Of a stretch of DNA of 64,000 nucleotides, positions 58,153 through 64,000 are shown one piece after another. Source of the DNA: 630D-37 sp037478835 (GTDB lineage: Bacteria; Chloroflexota; Anaerolineae; Anaerolineales; Villigracilaceae); NCBI GenBank assembly GCA_037478835.1, contig JBBFLV010000011.1, positions 37,667 to 101,666 on the forward strand, in the 5' to 3' direction. Position 1 is the stretch's first letter. The number at the start of each line of letters is the position of its first letter. The notes under the pieces are model-generated. The model was given only the letters and a program-made list of their open reading frames with translations. It was not told the origin of the DNA and did not search any database. The position numbers and the translations under genes are program-made.

Positions 58153-58650
58153 ATGCATAAAGCGCTTCTTGTTATCTCGATTGCCTTCTTTGTACTCGCC
58201 ATAGGGGTTTTCGTCTGGGTGAGTGATGCGCCGGCCTATGCCGGCAAGGAAGCGGAAACCTGTGCAAATTGTCACGTGATGGATGCGGCTTATGAGGGAT
58301 GGATGCACGCACCGCACCAACGGGTGACGGAATGCGCAGACTGTCACTTGCCGCACGACAACGTCCTTAACTACTGGGTGGCAAAGGCACGCACAGGGTT
58401 GCATGATCTGTATGCCTTTAGCACCGGACAAATTCCGGTCATCATCCGGGCAAAACCTGGGACCAAGGAGATTGTCCGCCAGAATTGCATTCGTTGTCAC
58501 ATGGATACCGTGGAGAGCATGCTGGCGAGTAGCATGCCTCTCGATCGGAATTGTTGGGATTGTCATCGCGATGTTGCCCATGGCCCGCGCGGCCTGAGCA
58601 GCTCGCCCTATCAGGACAGCATTTTCTACCCCACATCCAATTCAAAATAA
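58153..58650 (+). CDS. nrfH: Cytochrome c nitrite reductase small subunit NrfH
   Basis: A 165-residue membrane-anchored tetraheme cytochrome. N-terminal helix (about 3-22) and four CxxCH motifs, 'CANCH' (37-41), 'CADCH' (61-65), 'CIRCH' and 'CWDCH'. The first is followed by Met43 ('CANCHVM'), the unusual Met ligand of NrfH. It oxidises menaquinol and passes electrons to NrfA, encoded 13 bp downstream. Confidence 0.95.
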   Translation: MHKALLVISIAFFVLAIGVFVWVSDAPAYAGKEAETCANCHVMDAAYEGWMHAPHQRVTECADCHLPHDNVLNYWVAKARTGLHDLYAFSTGQIPVIIRAKPGTKEIVRQNCIRCHMDTVESMLASSMPLDRNCWDCHRDVAHGPRGLSSSPYQDSIFYPTSNSK

Positions 58651-58663
58651 TCAGGAGAATGCT

Positions 58664-59986
58664 ATGAAAAAGTATACCGTTCCGATTCTCTCTGCGCTCG
58701 TGGTTGTCTTGGCGGCCCTGTTGGTCGGCACGTTGGTTTTCATGAAGAATCAACCTCCGCAGGTGCGCTCGATTCAACCGCTGGTCGAGATCGCTCCTTT
58801 TGAGCCGGATTCCTCAAAGTGGGGATTGAATTTCCCGCAGCAGTATACTTCTTTCTTGAAGACCAGGGAGAACAATATCGCCACCACCTATGGTGGTTCG
58901 GCCCAGTTCTCCCATCTGGAGCGCGACCCGCGCCAATTGATCCTGTTCGCCGGGATGCCTTTCAGCAAGGACTACAACGAAGAGCGCGGTCATGAGTGGG
59001 CTTTGACGGATGTGCGCGCAACCAAGCGCGTAAACGAAAAAACGCCGGGCACCTGCTATTCCTGCAAAACCGCAAACAATCCACAACTTTGGGCCGAGAT
59101 GGGAATGGCCGAATATGACAAAACGCCTTTCAGCGAATTAGGAAAGCGCATCGATCAGACAATCGGTTGTGCCAATTGCCATGAGGCCAATACCATGCGG
59201 CTGATCGTGACCAACCCGGCGCTGGAGGAAGCCTTGAAAGCGCAAGGCAAGGACTGGAGAACGTTCACCCGTCAGGAAATGCGCACCGTTGTCTGCGCAA
59301 ACTGCCACGTAGAGTATTACTTCAAGGGCGAGGGAAAATACCTCACTTTCCCGTGGCATAACGGGACAAAGGTTGAGGAGATTTGGGAATACTATTCCGA
59401 AATCGGTTTTAAGGATTGGGAGTATCCCGATACGAAGACTCCCATGCTCAAGGCGCAGCATCCGGAATACGAGATGTATACCGCGGGTTCAACACACTAT
59501 AATGCCGGTGTGGCCTGTGCGGATTGTCATATGCCCTACGTGCGCGATGGAGCGATGAAATACTCTATGCATGACATCCACAGCCCATTGCTGAATCCAG
59601 AACTGGCGTGTGGGCAATGTCACACCGATACGCAAGTGGTAGTGCGGCGCGTGAATTTGATCCAGGAGCAGGTCTACAACACCAAGATCGCCACGGAAGA
59701 TGCCATCATTGACGCCATCAATGCCATCAAGGCCGCCGCGGCCAATCCGAATAGCGATCCCGCGCTCCTGGAAGAGGCCCGCCAGTTACATCGCCAGGCG
59801 CAATTCTATTGGGATTTCGTCTCGGCCGAAAACAGCATGGGCTTCCACAATCCCGAATACGCTCTGAAGATTCTGGCCGAAGCGACCAACCTGGCACGTC
59901 AGGCCCAAATGAAGGCGGCCCAAGCGGCCAACGATCCGTCCTTGCTGCAGATCGGCACGTACTACCAAAGCGCCCCTGCTCAATAA
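58664..59986 (+). CDS. nrfA: Ammonia-forming cytochrome c nitrite reductase NrfA
   Basis: A 440-residue pentaheme enzyme reducing nitrite to ammonium outside the membrane. The active-site heme motif is the diagnostic 'CYSCK' (Cys121-Lys125); four normal motifs follow ('CANCH' twice, 'CADCH', 'CGQCH'). 'VEYYF' supplies the active-site Tyr and calcium-site Glu/Tyr, and 'LKAQHPEYE' the other calcium ligands. The N-terminal helix looks like an uncleaved anchor or signal. AGGAG precedes the start. Confidence 0.97.
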   Translation: MKKYTVPILSALVVVLAALLVGTLVFMKNQPPQVRSIQPLVEIAPFEPDSSKWGLNFPQQYTSFLKTRENNIATTYGGSAQFSHLERDPRQLILFAGMPFSKDYNEERGHEWALTDVRATKRVNEKTPGTCYSCKTANNPQLWAEMGMAEYDKTPFSELGKRIDQTIGCANCHEANTMRLIVTNPALEEALKAQGKDWRTFTRQEMRTVVCANCHVEYYFKGEGKYLTFPWHNGTKVEEIWEYYSEIGFKDWEYPDTKTPMLKAQHPEYEMYTAGSTHYNAGVACADCHMPYVRDGAMKYSMHDIHSPLLNPELACGQCHTDTQVVVRRVNLIQEQVYNTKIATEDAIIDAINAIKAAAANPNSDPALLEEARQLHRQAQFYWDFVSAENSMGFHNPEYALKILAEATNLARQAQMKAAQAANDPSLLQIGTYYQSAPAQ

Positions 59987-60004
59987 CCGACATGCCGCCT
60001 CTTG

Positions 60005-60030
60005 GCCCCTCCTGCGGGAGGGGCTTTTTT
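60005..60030 (+). terminator. Intrinsic terminator of nrfHA
   Basis: Stem GCCCCTCC / GGAGGGGC with a TGCG loop and a six-T tail, 19 bp after the nrfA stop. Confidence 0.92.
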
Positions 60031-60125
60031 CTTTGGGCGCCTGTGATTTTTCAGACGGCCCGGCGCCGACCTTTGGACATTTGGGCGTCGTCCGCCGATT
60101 GCCGGATGCCGCGCTCTTCGGCGCG

Positions 60126-62114
60126 CTAATATTGCAAGAGCTCTTCTGCGGCGCGGCGGATCTCGGTGACATCAGGTAATACGGCTTGGCGGAGCGTTTT
60201 GCTGTAAGGAATCGGGCAATCCGGCACGGCCAGCCGGCGAAGAGGGGCATCCAAAAATTCAAAGGCTTCGGAAGCCAGGCAGGCGAGAATTTCGGCACCA
60301 AAGCCTACGGTGATCGTATCTTCGTGAACAACCAGGCATTTCCCGGTTTTGCGCACCGATTCCAGTACGCGTTCCCGATCCCAGGGAATGATGGTGCGCA
60401 GATCAAGCACTTCGATGCCCTTTCGTCCCTCGACGGCCTCTAGGACGCGATAGACCATTGCCCCCCAGGTGACAATGGTTAGGGCGTTGCCTTCTTGCAG
60501 GCAGGCGGCTTGGCCAAAGGGGATCTGGTATTCATCTCCCGGCCAGGGACGGCGGGCTTCCGGACTATCCAGCAAAGCTCGATGCTCTAGAAAGATCACC
60601 GGGTTTTGGCCGCGCAGAGCGGTGCGCAACAGGCCGACTGCATCGGCCGCATTGGATGGATAGGCAATAGCCCAGCCGAGCGTGTGGGCGAAGATGGCTT
60701 CGCCGCTTACCGAATGCCAAGGATCGGCGTTCTTTTTGCCGAAGCCGAGCGGAATGCGCACTACCATCGGCACGGCAAAGCGCCCTGCGGTGCGCCAGCG
60801 TAGGGTGCCGGCATCGTTCAGTTGTTCGGTGGCCGGATCGACGTATTTGCGGAACTGGATCTCCGGCACCGGGAAGAGGCCGGCCAGCGCCAACCCGATG
60901 GCACTTCCCATGATGCCTTCTTCGGAGAGCGAAGTATCGAAGACGCGCAGCGGGCCGAAGCGTTTTTGCATGCGGGCGGTGGCGCCATGCACGCCACCTT
61001 TGACGCCCACATCCTCGCCGAAGATCAGCAGGCGCGGGTTTTGCTCCATTTCCTGTTCCAACGTGCGCCGCACGGCCTCGATCAGGCTCAAACGAGGCCC
61101 TTGCGTTTGGGGCGAGCCGGCAGGGAACGAAGCAAAGGGGCCGAAAATGCCCTGGGTGGCCGTAGCGGGCTCCGGGTCCGGCGCGAGGCGCACGGCCTCT
61201 AGGGCGGCCTGAAGTTCGGTTTGCACTTCGGCTTCTAGGGCCGACCAGTCCAGGTCCGGCAGCGTTTCTTTCAATCGCAAAAGGGGATCGCGCTCGGCTT
61301 CTTCGGCACGTTCTTCGGGGGTTTTGTAGGCCTGATCGTCTACAAAGGTATGACCCATTAGACGCACGACGCGCAGTCGCAAAAGGCAGGGACCGTTGCC
61401 CTGACGGACGTATTCCACTGCTTGACGAATGGCCTGGGCGGTTTCGAGAGGATCACATCCATCGGCTTCCAGGATGTGCAGGTTGCCGTAGGAGCGCAGG
61501 TTGGCGGCGATGTTGCCCCCTGGCGTTTGTAAGGAGGAGCGGACAGAGATGGCGAAGGCGTTATCTTCAATGACAAAAAGATAGGGCAGGTTGCGTGTGG
61601 TGACGATGTTCAGGGCGGCCCAGAAACCGTTCGAGGCGACCGAGCCATCCCCTCCGCAGGCAACCGCGATGGCGCCGTTCCACTCTTCCAGCTGCAAGAC
61701 TTCCTGATAGTAGCGGATCGCCTGTGCCCAGCCGGCTGCCGGGGTATATTGCGTGCCGACACCACCGGCCGTGGGGAGAACGGTGGCGCGGCCGCGCGAG
61801 GGAAGGTTGAACATCACGCCGGCATCTCGTCCTCCGGAAGGACTTCCCCGGCGGGCCATGCCGGCAGCCAGAGCTTCTTCTACCGTGAGGCCCAGGGTGA
61901 GCAGGAGGGGGCGGGAGCGATAGTAGACGCTGACGCCATCATGGGGGTGCGTGAGGTGCATTCCCAACAAGACCTGAGCCAGTTCATGGCCCTTGGCGGA
62001 GAACTGATAGGCGACCTCGCCGGAAGGAGCCAGGAATTGCTCTTCCAGCTCATCCAATCGGCGAGAAGTGAGCACCAGGCGGGCGATCTGGGACCAGGGG
62101 AGATCGGGGAGCAT
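60126..62114 (-). CDS. Fused E1 alpha-beta 2-oxoacid dehydrogenase (branched-chain/2-oxoisovalerate type)
   Basis: A 662-residue fusion. The alpha half (1-320) has 'YYRSRPLLLTLGL', the thiamine diphosphate motif 'GGDGSVASNGFWAALN...EDNAFAIS' and 'RLMGHTFVDDQAYK'. The beta half (340-662) has 'LLIFGEDVGVKGGVHGAT', 'PVPEIQFRKYVDP', 'DLRTIIPWDRE' and 'VVHEDTITVGFGAEI'. Fused E1 proteins of this style are usually annotated as 2-oxoisovalerate dehydrogenase. Its N-terminus lacks the SCP2-like extension of the other E1 fusion (1680-4241) and the two differ clearly in active-site text. GGAGG precedes the start. No E2/E3 adjacent. Confidence 0.9.
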   Translation of the reverse strand: MLPDLPWSQIARLVLTSRRLDELEEQFLAPSGEVAYQFSAKGHELAQVLLGMHLTHPHDGVSVYYRSRPLLLTLGLTVEEALAAGMARRGSPSGGRDAGVMFNLPSRGRATVLPTAGGVGTQYTPAAGWAQAIRYYQEVLQLEEWNGAIAVACGGDGSVASNGFWAALNIVTTRNLPYLFVIEDNAFAISVRSSLQTPGGNIAANLRSYGNLHILEADGCDPLETAQAIRQAVEYVRQGNGPCLLRLRVVRLMGHTFVDDQAYKTPEERAEEAERDPLLRLKETLPDLDWSALEAEVQTELQAALEAVRLAPDPEPATATQGIFGPFASFPAGSPQTQGPRLSLIEAVRRTLEQEMEQNPRLLIFGEDVGVKGGVHGATARMQKRFGPLRVFDTSLSEEGIMGSAIGLALAGLFPVPEIQFRKYVDPATEQLNDAGTLRWRTAGRFAVPMVVRIPLGFGKKNADPWHSVSGEAIFAHTLGWAIAYPSNAADAVGLLRTALRGQNPVIFLEHRALLDSPEARRPWPGDEYQIPFGQAACLQEGNALTIVTWGAMVYRVLEAVEGRKGIEVLDLRTIIPWDRERVLESVRKTGKCLVVHEDTITVGFGAEILACLASEAFEFLDAPLRRLAVPDCPIPYSKTLRQAVLPDVTEIRRAAEELLQY

Positions 62115-62288
62115 AGGCCTCCGAATGAATTCGAGTTTTAATCCCTATAATATCATAATCAAGTGCTCCTTGTGTGGATTGCGGGTGTTCGGAGGAGTGA
62201 TTCGGGTGAGTCGGGTTGATGGGGGGTGTCTTTTTCTTTCTGCATCGTTGTGTTGGTAGCGATTTTTGGAAAAATAGCCCCAAAACCC

Positions 62289-62316
62289 TTGACAAGGGCG
62301 GCGAAGTGGGTATAAT
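62289..62316 (+). promoter_or_regulatory. rRNA operon promoter P1
   Basis: TTGACA (62289-62294), 16-bp spacer, TATAAT (62311-62316), preceded by an A/T-rich stretch resembling an UP element. Confidence 0.85.
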
Positions 62317-62473
62317 ACGGGCACAATCGAATTCCAAACAAGATCTCGTCTGAAGAAGACAGATCTCTAACAACCGAAAATAAAACGTCTCACGTCAGAG
62401 ACACTCCTGGTAGCAAAGGAGCTGGCGAGCCGATGTTGCGAGAAAGACATCGGCGATTTTGTCGCCAAATCCC

Positions 62474-62502
62474 TTGACAGGATGCCAAAGAGCAGGTAGA
62501 AT
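62474..62502 (+). promoter_or_regulatory. rRNA operon promoter P2
   Basis: TTGACA (62474-62479), 17-bp spacer, TAGAAT (62497-62502). Between P1 and P2 lies a hairpin GCCGATGT (62429-62436) / ACATCGGC (62447-62454) followed by GATTTT. Both transcripts contain a boxA-like TAACAA ('ctctaacaacc' after P1 and 'ccttaacaactg' after P2). Confidence 0.82.
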
Positions 62503-62615
62503 ACAGCCCGCTTCTGTGACGAAGAGAGCACCTTAACAACTGAATAGTGATAGGAAGCAATACCCTGTCGATCCAGCTATTGATCCGTAACTTGCGCCTC
62601 TTTGTGAGGCGATGT

Positions 62616-64000
<1,385 letters not shown>

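Noticed and set aside
1..62615. tRNA genes
   Set aside because: No cloverleaf with a T-loop GTTCGAATC-type core was recognised in the gaps; a covariance search would be decisive.

Overview
The window (64 kb) reads as chromosomal DNA of a Chloroflexota bacterium, most likely class Anaerolineae. The main support is the partial 16S rRNA gene at the right edge, which carries the variant 'attagagaccccggtagtcc' near position 790. Further support comes from the monoderm-style lipoproteins with long Pro/Thr linkers, the ECF cobalt/nickel transporter, and a Firmicutes-like SOS box. The taxonomic call is inference from sequence reading, not from a search.

Layout. 1-17976 is almost entirely minus-strand housekeeping and metabolic genes: a TPR membrane protein, an SCP2-E1alpha-E1beta fusion dehydrogenase, an SDR epimerase, a NUDIX hydrolase, a LysM lipoprotein, an alpha/beta hydrolase, a DUF115-like protein, then operon hutH-rsmI-propeller lipoprotein, then operon CNB/PH membrane protein-def-recF-DUF72, then miaB. 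18350-25334 holds a lipoprotein, folD, a Fur-family regulator with a CbiM-type metal transporter behind a Nur-like operator, a Rieske/TetR unit divergent from doxX, cytochrome b561 and a two-domain VOC dioxygenase. 25648-38587 is one long plus-strand run: two paralogous GT2 glycosyltransferases, DinB-like and MA-type peptidase genes, an orphan ABC substrate-binding protein, a decayed glycosyltransferase remnant, Wzz-like and O-antigen-ligase-like proteins, a sulfotransferase, a histidine kinase, proC, an ABC-F ATPase and a 34-residue membrane peptide. It looks like a surface-polysaccharide locus running into housekeeping genes.

38957-47734 (plus) carries lexA with a perfect SOS-type box, holB, a GNAT acetyltransferase, cbiQ-cbiO (the T and A parts that probably serve the CbiM at 21 kb), fabF, a phosphohexomutase, tatD and a polyprenyl diphosphate synthase. 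47871-54396 (minus) is a defence/conflict island: an AbiEi/AbiEii toxin-antitoxin pair, then a Trypco1-domain protein beside a 1492-residue trypsin-like protease/nSTAND1 NTPase/transmembrane/16xWD40 protein. Related palindromic elements sit at the 3' ends of abiEii and the Trypco1 gene and supply their stop codons; another lies in the gap between the Trypco1 and STAND genes.

54614-57905 (minus) carries a LysN-like aminotransferase behind a candidate leader-peptide attenuator, and dnaK. 58153-59986 (plus) is nrfHA (ammonifying nitrite reductase) preceded by two TGAT-N4-ATCA boxes of the CRP/FNR type. 60126-62114 (minus) is a second fused E1 dehydrogenase. 62289 to the end is the rRNA operon start: tandem promoters, leader with boxA-like motifs, and a 16S gene cut by the window edge. 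Intergenic gaps repeatedly hold short-period tandem repeats (7-nt and 8-nt families). No tRNA, CRISPR array or insertion sequence was recognised.
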